Notes under the pieces: model-generated | The model's database searches: none | What the model was told of the DNA's origin: nothing | Seen by the model: only the letters and a program-made list of their open reading frames with translations | In this document: piece by piece, positions 18,164 to 25,956 of the stretch | Numbering within the stretch: the first letter of the stretch is position 1 | How the letters are laid out: each line of letters opens with the position of its first letter | Source: an uncultured Victivallis sp. | GTDB lineage: Bacteria; Verrucomicrobiota; Lentisphaeria; Victivallales; Victivallaceae | DNA: 38,764 bases | Assembly: GCA_944389935.1 (NCBI GenBank) | Contig: CALXOE010000037.1 | Location: forward strand, 1 to 38,764 | Direction of reading: 5' to 3' | Translations under genes and position numbers: made by a program

Positions 18164-18285
18164 GTTGTTTTTGTTCTTGTTGTTGTTGTTTGATTTGTTG
18201 TTTGTTTTACCCATCCCTGCCGTCGGCACGAGTTGCCGATTCAGGGCCGATTCATTTAAAATACCCTATCTCCCGTAAAATACAA
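18164..18285 (-). promoter_or_regulatory. rpsA promoter and A/C-rich leader without Shine-Dalgarno
   Basis: On the minus strand a promoter-like pair TTGTAT (18285-18280), 16 bp, TATTTT (18263-18258) gives a leader of roughly 88 bases. It contains a hairpin TCGGCA-ACTCG-TGCCGA (18239-18223) and then about 45 bases almost only of A and C (18209-18164) up to ATG 18163. Long unstructured A/C tracts can bind S1 and replace a Shine-Dalgarno sequence. This suggests S1-dependent or self-regulated translation, as known in principle for E. coli rpsA; the mechanism here is inferred. Confidence 0.5.
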
Positions 18286-18331
18286 GCAGTTATGTCGATT
18301 TTTTCCGGGATTTTCGTCATTTTCGGGGGAA

Positions 18332-19765
18332 TCAGCCCGCAACCGGCGCGGATATCCGCTGCGCACCGGACCGGACACTCTCCACGGATGCGAGCTCCTC
18401 AAGGCGATGCAGTTTCCGGAACTCCCGGTGCAGGAGGTACGCGATCACCAGGGCAGCCATACCGTCCGCCGCCGGTGCCGTCGCCCATACTCCGTTCAGT
18501 CCGAAGAAGATCGGCAGTACGATGATGCAACCCAGAAAGCAGAATCCGTTCCGGAACACCGTGAGGAAAATCGTCATCTTCGGCCGCCCGGTCGACTGGA
18601 AGAAGTTCGACCCGATACAGAAGATCGGCCACAGCGGGAAGAGCAGGAAGAAAATCCGCAACCCGTGCGCCGCCATCGGCACGACTTCAGAGTCATTGTT
18701 GCAGAACCACCCCACGATCGTCGAAGCCCAGATCATCACCGGCACATAGAACAGAAGCGTCGCGCCGCCGCTCATCAGAAACGCCCCCTTGAGCGTCTGC
18801 GCCACGCGCCGGAACTGCCGTGCCCCGTAGTTGTACCCCACGATCGGCTGATATCCCATCATCACCCCGAACGTCGGAATCATCAAAAGCATGATGATCG
18901 TCGAGATGCAGGTCATCGACGCGACCGCCTTGTCGCCGCCGTTCCGCAGCAGCGTCGTATTGATGAGCGCGTTCAGCACCGAGTTGATGCTCTGCAGAAT
19001 GAGCGGGGAAATGCCGATGGCGGTCATCGCCGTAAAATACTTCCAGTCGATCCGCAGATTCCGCCAGCGCAGCGTCAGATAGCGGAACGGCCCGACCGAA
19101 AAATGCCAGAACATGAGGATCGTCGAGAGCAGTTTGGAAATTCCGGTCGCCCACGCCGCCCCGGCGATGCCCCAGTCCCACTGCATGATGAAAACCCAGT
19201 CCAGCGCAATGTTCGCAAAACAGCCGACCGCGATGAAGAACATCGAAAAATTCGGACTGCCCTCCGCCCGGATCAGATTCGTCGTCCCCATCGAAAGGAA
19301 ATCCGCCGCCATGAACCACAGCAGAATCCGGAAATATTCCGCCGCGTAAGGATAGGTCGCCTCGCTCGCGCCGAAACAGTAGAGCAGCGGCTTCAGAAAC
19401 GTGAAGCCGAGCAGGGTCGTCAACGCCCCGCCGATCAGGAAGATCATGATGACGTTGCCGAGAATCCGTTCGGCGGCCTCCTTGTTCTTCTCCCCGAGCT
19501 TCAGCGAAATGAGCGTGCCGCCGCCGATGCCGAACATCATGCCGACCGCGATGAAGATCATGAAGAGATAGAATGTGATCCCTACCCCCGCAATCGCGTC
19601 GGTCCCGAGTTTCCAGCTGATGAAAATCCGGTCGACCACGTTGTAGACCGTGAACATGAGATTGCTCAAAAGCGACGGAATGCTGAACCGCAGCAGCAGC
19701 CGGAAAATCGACTGCGTGCCGAGTTCGTGCGTCATCTTTTCGGACAAAGAACCGCTGCCGGACAT
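18332..19765 (-). CDS. MATE-family multidrug/sodium antiporter
   Basis: A 477-residue membrane protein with about 12 hydrophobic helices in two similar halves. Typical segments are SIPSLLSNLMFTVYNVVDRI in helix 1, GIGGGTLISLKLGEKNKEAA after helix 2, and the second-half repeat with TFGVMMGYQPIVGYNYGARQF, which is the MATE signature seen in the NorM and DinF type. It should export cationic compounds across the inner membrane in exchange for Na+ or H+. The substrate is unknown. ATG 19765 is chosen since it places the first helix close to the N-terminus; AGGAAT lies about 12 bases upstream. It sits between rpsA and dxs on the same strand and has its own promoter-like sequence, an inverted repeat and a hairpin upstream. 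Confidence 0.9.
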   Translation of the reverse strand: MSGSGSLSEKMTHELGTQSIFRLLLRFSIPSLLSNLMFTVYNVVDRIFISWKLGTDAIAGVGITFYLFMIFIAVGMMFGIGGGTLISLKLGEKNKEAAERILGNVIMIFLIGGALTTLLGFTFLKPLLYCFGASEATYPYAAEYFRILLWFMAADFLSMGTTNLIRAEGSPNFSMFFIAVGCFANIALDWVFIMQWDWGIAGAAWATGISKLLSTILMFWHFSVGPFRYLTLRWRNLRIDWKYFTAMTAIGISPLILQSINSVLNALINTTLLRNGGDKAVASMTCISTIIMLLMIPTFGVMMGYQPIVGYNYGARQFRRVAQTLKGAFLMSGGATLLFYVPVMIWASTIVGWFCNNDSEVVPMAAHGLRIFFLLFPLWPIFCIGSNFFQSTGRPKMTIFLTVFRNGFCFLGCIIVLPIFFGLNGVWATAPAADGMAALVIAYLLHREFRKLHRLEELASVESVRSGAQRISAPVAG

Positions 19766-19793
19766 AGTTGAATGAAATTCCTGGAGTTTGCCT

Positions 19794-19821
19794 GACTCTT
19801 CCGTAAGACGCACGAAGAGTC
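19794..19821. promoter_or_regulatory. Inverted repeat upstream of the MATE gene (possible operator or leader hairpin)
   Basis: Perfect 8-bp arms GACTCTTC (19794-19801) and GAAGAGTC (19814-19821) with a 12-bp spacer, 29 bp before the MATE start. It could be a repressor site or an RNA hairpin; no repressor gene is adjacent. Confidence 0.35.
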
Positions 19822-19876
19822 GCGCCGCGGCATCAGGCTCCCGGCGGCGGGTGGCGACGTGCGCTCTAAAACCACA

Positions 19877-19911
19877 GCTTCTCCGGCACGACAGAAACGT
19901 TCCGGAGAAGC
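19877..19911 (-). terminator. Hairpin downstream of dxs, probable terminator
   Basis: A perfect 10-bp stem (GCTTCTCCGG 19877-19886 with CCGGAGAAGC 19902-19911) and a 15-base loop, followed on the minus strand by TGTGGTTTT. It lies 74 bp after the dxs stop. It could instead be a 5' hairpin of the MATE transcript, since a promoter-like pair precedes it. Confidence 0.5.
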
Positions 19912-19920
19912 AGAGCATAT

Positions 19921-19948
19921 AATATACCGCCGTTTTCCGGATTATCAA
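19921..19948 (-). promoter_or_regulatory. Putative MATE promoter
   Basis: On the minus strand TTGATA (19948-19943), 16 bp, TATATT (19926-19921). Transcription would start near 19914, immediately before the 10-bp hairpin. Confidence 0.35.
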
Positions 19949-19984
19949 ACATTTCCGGCAGAGAAATCCGGAAGAAACCCGGGT

Positions 19985-21826
19985 TCAGTGCAATTCGTTG
20001 ATCCGTTCGGCGATCGCCTCGGCCGTCAGCCCGAACGCCCGGCGCAGATCGGCGACCTTGCCGTGCGGAATCGCCCGGCCGGCCGGCCAGCCGAAATGGA
20101 GGATTCCGCCGTGCGGAGTTTCTCTCAACGCCTCGTCGAGCGCCGTCGCCAGCCCGCCGGAGAGGACATGATCCTCGATCGAAACCGTCACCCTCCCCGC
20201 AGCGAGCTTCCGCGCCATCTCCGCATCGAACGGCGCGAGAAAACGGGCATTCACCACACAGCAGTCGCGCTCACCGAGCAGTTCGGAAACCGCGAGCGCC
20301 GTATCGACCTCCGCTCCCATCGCCCAGATCACCGGGCCGGAACCGGGACGGACGATTTCCGCTTTTCCGGATTCGAGCGGCGAGACCGGCGCATCGACCG
20401 GAACCCGGCTTCCGCCGCGCGGATAACGAATCACGACCGGGCGCGCCAGTTCATACGCATACTTGAGCATCGTCTTGAGCTCCGCTTCACAGCGCGGCGC
20501 CAGAACAGTCAGCCCCGGCAGCGCACGCAGAAATCCGAGATCGTAAATGCCATGATGGGTCGGCCCGTCCTCGACCGCGCCCGCCCGGTCCAGCGCAAAG
20601 ATCACCGGCAGCTGCGGCAGCACCACATCGTGATAGACGCAATCGAGCGCACGCTGGAAAAACGTCGCATAGATCGCGCAGACCGGACGCTCCCCCGCCG
20701 TCGCAAGTCCGGCCGCGAACGCGACCGCATGCTCCTCTGCGATTCCGACGTCATGAAAGCGATCCCAGAACGACTGCGCAAACGGCGCCAGCCCCGTTCC
20801 GTCGGTCATCGCCGCAGTGATCGCATGCACCTCCGCATGCTGCCGGGCCAGATCGCATACCGCTGCGCCGAATGCACCGGAAAACGTGGGTTTTCCGGAA
20901 GAGGCAATCGCCCCGGTCTCGCGGCAGAACCCGGGAACGCCGTGATAACGGGCGGGATTCTTCTGCGCATGCTCGTACCCCCGCCCTTTCTCCGTGATGA
21001 CGTGCAGCAGCACCGGACCGTTCTGCTGTTTTTTCAGGTGATCGAGATGATAGAGCAGATCCGGCAGCGAATGCCCGTCAATCGGGCCGATGTAGCGAAT
21101 CCCGAGCTCCTCGAAGAGCCCCCCCGGCAGAATCAGGTATTTGATGAGATCCTCAAGCCGCCGGATCAGCTTGTGCAGCGTCTTGTGTCGCGGCAGCCGG
21201 AAGAGCAGCCGCTTGGCGCCGGTCTTGAACCGGTTGTAGAATCCCCCCGAGATGATCCGGTTCAGCGAACGGGCGACGCCGCCGACATTCCGGGAAATCG
21301 ACATTTTGTTGTCGTTCAAAATGATGATGAGATTTTTTCCGCCCTCGCGCGCATTGTTCAGCCCCTCGAGAGAGATGCCGCAGTTCAGCGAACCATCCCC
21401 CACCACCGCGATCGCCTTGGCGGGGCTTCCGGCGCGGATGTGCGCGGCGGAAATGCCAAGAGCGGTCGAGATCGCCGTCCCGGCATGACCCGCGACAGAC
21501 GCATCGAACTTCGATTCACCCGGATGGGGAAATCCGGCACACCCCCCATACTGCCGCAGCGTCTGGAAAAATTCGCGCCGGCCCGTCACGATCTTGTGCG
21601 TGTACGCCTGATGACCGACATCGAACACCAGCGAATCCGCCGGAATATCGAACACATAATGCAGCGCCAGCGTCAGTTCCACCGTCCCGAGATTCGCTCC
21701 GAGGTGTCCTCCATTCCGGCTGACGACATCGAGAATCAGCTCGCGGATCTCCCGCGCAAGCTCTCCGAGCGCCTCCGGCGGAAGTTTCCGCAGATCGGCG
21801 GGGGAATCGATCTTTTCAAGATACAT
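19985..21826 (-). CDS. dxs: 1-deoxy-D-xylulose-5-phosphate synthase
   Basis: A 613-residue thiamine-diphosphate enzyme, close to the usual 620. It condenses pyruvate and glyceraldehyde-3-phosphate to DXP, the first step of the MEP isoprenoid pathway, in the cytoplasm. Visible motifs are GGHLGANLGTVELTLALHYV at the N-terminus, VFDVGHQAYTHKIVTGR, the TPP/Mg motif GDGSLNCG with Asp144, ITEKGRGYEHA, and the transketolase-like middle domain with EEHAVAFAAGLA and DRAGAVEDGPTHHGIYDLGF. The C-terminal domain is complete (VSIEDHVLSGGLATALDE). ATG 21826 lies 49 bp downstream of a promoter-like pair. It is divergent from the Mla-like operon. No other MEP gene is in the window. Confidence 0.96.
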   Translation of the reverse strand: MYLEKIDSPADLRKLPPEALGELAREIRELILDVVSRNGGHLGANLGTVELTLALHYVFDIPADSLVFDVGHQAYTHKIVTGRREFFQTLRQYGGCAGFPHPGESKFDASVAGHAGTAISTALGISAAHIRAGSPAKAIAVVGDGSLNCGISLEGLNNAREGGKNLIIILNDNKMSISRNVGGVARSLNRIISGGFYNRFKTGAKRLLFRLPRHKTLHKLIRRLEDLIKYLILPGGLFEELGIRYIGPIDGHSLPDLLYHLDHLKKQQNGPVLLHVITEKGRGYEHAQKNPARYHGVPGFCRETGAIASSGKPTFSGAFGAAVCDLARQHAEVHAITAAMTDGTGLAPFAQSFWDRFHDVGIAEEHAVAFAAGLATAGERPVCAIYATFFQRALDCVYHDVVLPQLPVIFALDRAGAVEDGPTHHGIYDLGFLRALPGLTVLAPRCEAELKTMLKYAYELARPVVIRYPRGGSRVPVDAPVSPLESGKAEIVRPGSGPVIWAMGAEVDTALAVSELLGERDCCVVNARFLAPFDAEMARKLAAGRVTVSIEDHVLSGGLATALDEALRETPHGGILHFGWPAGRAIPHGKVADLRRAFGLTAEAIAERINELH

Positions 21827-21874
21827 TCGGAATCAAACTCCATAATACGGACTCATTCGCATTTGACTGGCCAT

Positions 21875-21903
21875 AAAATACCATTCCGATGTCGTTTTTG
21901 CAA
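21875..21903 (-). promoter_or_regulatory. dxs promoter
   Basis: On the minus strand TTGCAA (21903-21898), 17 bp, TATTTT (21880-21875), 49 bp before the dxs ATG. Confidence 0.5.
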
Positions 21904-21912
21904 TCGTCTTTC

Positions 21913-21946
21913 TTGAAATTGAGCGATTGGGAAGATATTTTATAAT
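21913..21946 (+). promoter_or_regulatory. Promoter of the Mla-like operon
   Basis: TTGAAA (21913-21918), 17 bp, TATTTT (21936-21941), overlapping a TATAAT at 21941-21946. It is nearly back-to-back with the dxs promoter. Confidence 0.5.
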
Positions 21947-21977
21947 GATAATAATTATGAAGAAAGGAGCGGATTTT

Positions 21978-22517
21978 ATGAACCGCATGATTCTTTTGTC
22001 TGCCCTGCTGCCGGTCCTGCTGCTCTCCGGTTGCATGTTTGAGTCCTACCGCCCCGTCGCGGAGTTCGATCTCGTCGCCGGGCCGACGGAGCCTCCGGCC
22101 CGCGCACTGCGCATTCTGGAGTTCCGCAACAATTCGACCGCGGGCAGCCGCCTCCAGTGGCGCGACTCCTCCGGCCGGGTGATCCGCGACCCGTACAACA
22201 AATGGATTCTGCCGCCGGAACAGCTTGTGGCCCGGACGCTGAATCTCGCTTTGCGGCGGCCGGATGAGAAATCCGCAACGCCGATTCCGATCGCTGGAAC
22301 GCTCGACGTGTTTGAAGTGGACGGGGCAACCTACAAATTCCTGCTGGAAGGCAGCTGGAAACTGCCGGATGATGACCGCGAGTTTCCATTCTCCTGCGCG
22401 GTGCCGGTGGAGGAGGATTCCGCTTCCGCCGTCGCCCGGGCCGCGGCGGAAGCGGTCCGGCTTCTGGCCGGGCAGATCTCGCAGTGGAGCAGCACGGAAT
22501 TCAAACAGGGAGAGTGA
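21978..22517 (+). CDS. ABC-transport auxiliary lipoprotein (PqiC/LptE-like partner of the MCE system)
   Basis: A 179-residue lipoprotein. ATG 21978 follows AAAGGAG at 8 bases; the alternative ATG at 21957 lies before the ribosome site. The signal peptide ends in LLSGC with Cys19 lipidated. The body has FDLVAGPTEPPARALRILEF near the start and a repeating strand-helix pattern ending in a helix (ASAVARAAAEAVRLLAGQI). This fits the ABC-type transport auxiliary family, outer-membrane lipoproteins that pair with MlaE/MlaD-like or PqiAB systems. The Asp after Phe-Glu at the mature N-terminus is absent, so sorting to the outer membrane is likely under E. coli rules. It is first in an operon with mlaE-like and mlaD-like genes. 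Confidence 0.7.
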   Translation: MNRMILLSALLPVLLLSGCMFESYRPVAEFDLVAGPTEPPARALRILEFRNNSTAGSRLQWRDSSGRVIRDPYNKWILPPEQLVARTLNLALRRPDEKSATPIPIAGTLDVFEVDGATYKFLLEGSWKLPDDDREFPFSCAVPVEEDSASAVARAAAEAVRLLAGQISQWSSTEFKQGE

Positions 22518-22522
22518 CCCAG

Positions 22523-23344
22523 ATGGGACGTCCGCAGAACATTCGCTCTCTCCGGGCTCTCTGCCTCCAGATCGCAGATGCCACCATCGCGATCCGGGAC
22601 GAGATCTTCGGGTTCCTCGATTTCCTGCGGGAACTCGGGCGCTCGGCCCGCTATTCGCTGTTCCATCCGCTCCGGATCAAATGGCGCAGCACGTTCTATT
22701 ACATGGACAGCTGCGGAGCGGACGCCATGCCGATCATCGGACTGCTCGGGCTGCTGATCGGTGTGATCCTCGCGTTTCAGGCGATCGTGCAGCTCTCGCG
22801 CTACGGGGTGGACAGTTTCGTCGTCAATCTGGTCGGAACCGTCATCGTGACCGAACTCGCGCCGCTGGTCACGGCCGTCGTTCTCGCAGGGCGCACCGGC
22901 TCGGCTTTCGCCTCCGAACTCGGACTCATGAAGTCGCGGGAGGAGCTCGACGCCATGACCACGCTCGGACTCGATATCGGCCGTTTTGAGCTTATGCCGA
23001 AACTCCTTGCCCTCGTCGTCGTGATGCCCGGACTCACAATCATCTCCGATGTCTGCGGCATTGTCGGAGGCATGCTGATTGTCTGTTCCATGCTCCACAC
23101 CTCCGTTGCGGAGTATTTCAGCAAGACGTTTGAGGTCATTCAACCGATCGACCTTGCCCAGGGACTGGCCAAAAGCATCGTTTTCGCCGCCATCGTCGCC
23201 GCCGTCGGCTGCTGGAAAGGGATCAGCGCCGAACGCGACGCGCAGGGAGTCGGCCGGGCGACGACCAGTTCGGTTGTGACTTCGATCTTCCTCATCGTCG
23301 TCTTTGACGCCGCAATGACCGCCATCTTCAGTTTCATCAGTTAA
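22523..23344 (+). CDS. MlaE-family lipid ABC transporter permease
   Basis: A 273-residue membrane protein with the MlaE/YrbE features: GLLGLLIGVILAFQAIVQLS in the first main helix, TVIVTELAPLVTAVVLAGRT, the conserved coupling segment GSAFASELGLMKSREELDAM (binds the ATPase), and DLAQGLAKSIVFAAIVAAVG. It forms the inner-membrane core that moves phospholipids together with an MCE protein. The start MGRPQNIRS at 22523 lies 5 bp after the lipoprotein stop with GGGAGAG upstream. The ATPase (MlaF) that normally sits directly upstream is missing here and must be encoded elsewhere. Confidence 0.92.
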   Translation: MGRPQNIRSLRALCLQIADATIAIRDEIFGFLDFLRELGRSARYSLFHPLRIKWRSTFYYMDSCGADAMPIIGLLGLLIGVILAFQAIVQLSRYGVDSFVVNLVGTVIVTELAPLVTAVVLAGRTGSAFASELGLMKSREELDAMTTLGLDIGRFELMPKLLALVVVMPGLTIISDVCGIVGGMLIVCSMLHTSVAEYFSKTFEVIQPIDLAQGLAKSIVFAAIVAAVGCWKGISAERDAQGVGRATTSSVVTSIFLIVVFDAAMTAIFSFIS

Positions 23345-23359
23345 TCAGGATCTATCATC

Positions 23360-24388
23360 ATGAACGAAGCAAATCGACTGAAACTCGGAGGATTTCTGCT
23401 GATTTCGATCACGCTCCTCATTATCGGTTTCGTCTCGATCGGAATCACGAAACTCTTTGAGCCACGTTATCGGGCGATGACCGTGCTCAACACCTCGGTG
23501 GAGGGTCTTGCCGTCGGCTCTCCGGTCAAGTATCTCGGACTCCCGGTCGGCAAGATCACCGCCATGACCATGCGCCAGAAAGACGGCTACATCGCCGTCT
23601 ATTTCGACATCTTCCCCTCCGCAGTCGAGCAGGACGACGACCTCCCGCCCGGCACGGTCGGCACGAACATCGCGACCGTTATGCAGCAGAAGAGTCTGAG
23701 CTGTTTCATCAACGCCGCCGGCATCATGGGCGGCGCCTACCTCGAACTCTCGACCAGCGACTCGCTGCCGCCGGCGGTGCCGCACCTCGACGTCCACCCC
23801 GAGGACGGCATCATCTACATCCCGTCGCGCCCCTCCCACATCGGAAACGCGATTCAGAACATCAGCCGAATGCTCGACGAACTCGAGAAAGTCAACTTCA
23901 TTCAACTCGCAGATAAACTCAATGGCACGCTCGACAATATGAGCGACCTGCTCGAAAAAGGGGAACTCAAAAACACGTTCAACAGCATCAACCGGATCTG
24001 CAACAATCTGGAAACTTCCAGCCAAAGACTTCAGACCGCCCTCTCGGAAGAGAACGTCCGGAAACTCGACCGCGCCATCGACAATCTCGATGCCGGAATC
24101 ATTTCCCTGCGAAAATTCGGCGACAGCTCGGAACTGCGCGATGTCGTAATCAACCTCAACACATTCCTCACGGACGCTTCCGAAGCGATCAAAAAAGCCG
24201 AAGCCGGCAGCGCCGCCCTGGGGAGCGAGGCCGCCGACCTGAAACTCCGGCTGGAGATGACCCTCACGCGGATCGACAACACGCTCAAACAACTTCAGGA
24301 GTTTTCGCAGACGCTCTCAAACGATCCGAACCAGTTCGTCCGCGGGCGCCAGGAAAAACCGGTCCTGCCGACGGGGAAACCGCATTGA
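23360..24388 (+). CDS. MlaD-like MCE-domain lipid-binding protein
   Basis: A 342-residue protein with an N-terminal membrane helix (about 8-30: LKLGGFLLISITLLIIGFVS), then one MCE domain (about 38-130) with VEGLAVGSPVKYLGLPVGKI, the classic MCE start. The hydrophobic loop region is INAAGIMGGAYLELS. The C-terminal half (190-325) is a long helical coiled coil with a basic, Pro-rich tail. MCE proteins form periplasmic rings that pass phospholipid between the membranes; a long helical tail can extend such rings towards the outer membrane. It lies 15 bp after the permease. There is no MlaC or MlaB gene, so the system more resembles an MCE-lipoprotein pair of the PqiB/PqiC or LetB kind with an MlaE permease. 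Confidence 0.9.
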   Translation: MNEANRLKLGGFLLISITLLIIGFVSIGITKLFEPRYRAMTVLNTSVEGLAVGSPVKYLGLPVGKITAMTMRQKDGYIAVYFDIFPSAVEQDDDLPPGTVGTNIATVMQQKSLSCFINAAGIMGGAYLELSTSDSLPPAVPHLDVHPEDGIIYIPSRPSHIGNAIQNISRMLDELEKVNFIQLADKLNGTLDNMSDLLEKGELKNTFNSINRICNNLETSSQRLQTALSEENVRKLDRAIDNLDAGIISLRKFGDSSELRDVVINLNTFLTDASEAIKKAEAGSAALGSEAADLKLRLEMTLTRIDNTLKQLQEFSQTLSNDPNQFVRGRQEKPVLPTGKPH

Positions 24389-24405
24389 GCGAATAACGGC
24401 GGAAG

Positions 24406-24444
24406 AAAAAACGGGCCGGAAATGCATTCCTCATCTCCGGCCCG
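24406..24444 (-). terminator. gcvH terminator
   Basis: A 9-bp stem (CGGGCCGGA 24412-24420 with TCCGGCCCG 24436-24444) followed on the minus strand by TTTTTT. It lies 20 bp after the gcvH stop and between convergent genes; the plus side has no T-tract. Confidence 0.8.
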
Positions 24445-24463
24445 GCGCGTCTTACGGAAAAAT

Positions 24464-24838
24464 TCACTTGCGCAGTTTGCGCAAATATTTCTGATACGCA
24501 TCCTCGTTCATCATGTCGTCCAGCTCGGAACTGTCGAAATTCACGAGCCGGCAGAGCCATCCTTTCTCCTCCGGGGAGTCGTTGATGAGGCCCGGCTCGT
24601 CAGCCAGAGCCTCATTGACCTGCGAGACCGTCCCGCTGATCGGGGAGTAGATGTCGGAAGAAGCCTTCACCGATTCGACTTCCCCGAGACGGTCGCCGAT
24701 GATGAAATCATCCTCCTCCTCAGGGAGCTCCACATAGGTGATTTCCCCCAGCTCATCCGCCGCATACTCGGAGATGCCGACCGTCGCTTCTTCGCCGGTT
24801 ATCTCGACCCATTCGTGATCTTCGGTGTAATACTTCAT
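24464..24838 (-). CDS. gcvH: Glycine cleavage system H protein
   Basis: A 124-residue protein of standard length. The lipoyl-bearing lysine is Lys58 in GEVESVKASSDIYSPISGTV, the classic GcvH motif; YYTEDHEWVEI at the start and GWLCRLV near the end also match. It shuttles the aminomethyl group between GcvP, GcvT and lipoamide dehydrogenase. No gcvT or gcvP gene is in the window, so it stands alone. H proteins can also act in lipoate transfer without the full cleavage system, so the role here is open. A GAGGAAA ribosome site precedes the ATG. A TTGACA on the minus strand at 24934-24929 could be its -35 element, but no good -10 follows. Confidence 0.95.
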   Translation of the reverse strand: MKYYTEDHEWVEITGEEATVGISEYAADELGEITYVELPEEEDDFIIGDRLGEVESVKASSDIYSPISGTVSQVNEALADEPGLINDSPEEKGWLCRLVNFDSSELDDMMNEDAYQKYLRKLRK

Positions 24839-24980
24839 CGGGCTGATTTCCTCTTGTCATTTTTTCATTCTAGTCCAGCAACTTCATATCGGTCGCATAC
24901 GGCAGTAATGAATCATCAAAACGGCAAATGTCAAGCCTGCACCGCAGGAAAATCTCGTATTTTTCCAAAAAAAGGGCAAT

Positions 24981-25703
24981 TTATGCAGCGTCGATGATCC
25001 GTCCGGTCAAACCACGCACCCGGACCTCGGGACCGAAGCGACGCGCAATGTGCACGAGTTCCGCATCGGAAAAGGTCTCTTTCGACGAGAGTTCATCATC
25101 GATCACTTCGACCGGATGATACTGCTGCAACGTCCACTGTTTCACTCCGGCGGCCTTGAGTTCCTCGTACATCACGCCGAGCGCGGCCTCGTCGAGCAGC
25201 GCTTTGTGAACAGTCGTGCGGATGTCGAGTTCCGCTCCGGACGCCAGAGCCAGCGCAATGCTGCGATAGACCTTCGCCGCCACCTCCGGATCGCGGCTGC
25301 CGGTCAGCTGGCGGTAGCGTTCTTTCGGCGCCTTGCAGTCGATGCCGAAAGCATCCGCCCCGGCACTCGCCAGCAATGCCTCGACCCGCTCGGGCAGCGT
25401 CCCGTTCGTGTCGATCTTCGCACAATATCCCATCGCACGCACCCGGCCGACGATCTCCGGCGCATCGGGCTGCAGCAGCGGCTCTCCGCCCGAAAAAACC
25501 ACTCCCTCAAGCAACCCTTTCCGCCGCTCCAGAAAGTGAAAGAACTCCTGCTCCGTCACGCGCGGCTGACTGGTGGGATCCAGTACCAGACAGGGATTGT
25601 GACAAAAGGGACAGCGCAGATTGCATCCGCCCGAAAACACAATGCAGCCGATCTTCCCCGGATAATCGACCAGTGTAAATTTGACAAGTCCACGGAAATC
25701 CAT
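24981..25703 (-). CDS. nrdG: Anaerobic RNR-activating protein (radical SAM)
   Basis: A 240-residue radical SAM protein. The 4Fe-4S motif is GCNLRCPFC (CxxxCxxC), followed by VVFSGGEPLLQ and a KIDTNGTLP strand, typical of the NrdG-type group often called anaerobic ribonucleoside-triphosphate reductase activating protein. It should form the glycyl radical on the NrdD system next door. ATG 25703 has TGGAGAAAA upstream; a longer frame to 25910 is not needed, because MDFRGLVKFTLVDYPGKI is the normal family start. It is longer than E. coli NrdG (154 aa) and of the longer type seen with ATP-cone NrdDs. A terminator lies between it and the radical peptide gene, so expression may be lower or separate. 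Confidence 0.88.
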   Translation of the reverse strand: MDFRGLVKFTLVDYPGKIGCIVFSGGCNLRCPFCHNPCLVLDPTSQPRVTEQEFFHFLERRKGLLEGVVFSGGEPLLQPDAPEIVGRVRAMGYCAKIDTNGTLPERVEALLASAGADAFGIDCKAPKERYRQLTGSRDPEVAAKVYRSIALALASGAELDIRTTVHKALLDEAALGVMYEELKAAGVKQWTLQQYHPVEVIDDELSSKETFSDAELVHIARRFGPEVRVRGLTGRIIDAA

Positions 25704-25741
25704 ACTTTTCTCCACAAACCGGGGTCTCCCCCTCTCATGAC

Positions 25742-25774
25742 AAAAAAAGACACGGGGGCCGGACAGCCCCCGTG
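25742..25774 (-). terminator. Terminator between the glycyl-radical peptide gene and nrdG
   Basis: A perfect 9-bp GC-rich stem (CACGGGGGC 25751-25759 with GCCCCCGTG 25766-25774), a 6-base loop, then on the minus strand TC and TTTTTTT (25748-25742). It is strong and lies 13 bp after the peptide stop codon. Confidence 0.88.
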
Positions 25775-25786
25775 CCGCGCCGCAGC

Positions 25787-25918
25787 TTACTTCGAGACGA
25801 CGTCGAACGTCTTGCGGTCCTTGAACTCTTCTTTCTTGCCTTTGTTCCAGTTGCTCACCGGACGGAAATACCCGCAGACGCGGCTGTAGACTTCGGTTTT
25901 CTCTCCACACTTGGCCAT
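25787..25918 (-). CDS. Stand-alone glycyl-radical domain of class III ribonucleotide reductase, 43 residues
   Basis: ATG 25918 follows AGGAGG at 7 bases; the stop is at 25789-25787. The product contains KCGEKTEVYSRVCGYFRPV and WNKGKKEEFKDRKTFD. In most class III RNRs of the same type this exact kind of segment (EVYSRVVGYxRPVxxWNxGKxEEF) is the C-terminus of NrdD itself and holds the radical glycine; Gly16 is the candidate here. The large NrdD upstream ends just before this segment. The gap between the genes is 38 bp and the two are in different frames, so this is a true two-gene split and not a read-through stop. It should complete the NrdD active site in trans, much as YfiD/GrcA does for pyruvate formate-lyase. 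Cys4 and Cys15 may add to a metal site with Cys residues at the end of NrdD. Confidence 0.88.
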   Translation of the reverse strand: MAKCGEKTEVYSRVCGYFRPVSNWNKGKKEEFKDRKTFDVVSK

Positions 25919-25956
25919 GATGTTTCCTCCTGTTAAAGTTGGGGTCTCAAATTGAT

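Noticed and set aside
16664..18193. 509-codon plus-strand frame opposite rpsA
   Set aside because: Shadow of the repeated S1 domains; its own repeats simply mirror those of rpsA.
19859..21916. 685-codon open frame on the plus strand opposite dxs
   Set aside because: It is the antisense of a clear DXS gene in GC-rich DNA, is rich in Arg, His and Pro, has no ribosome site and no domain.
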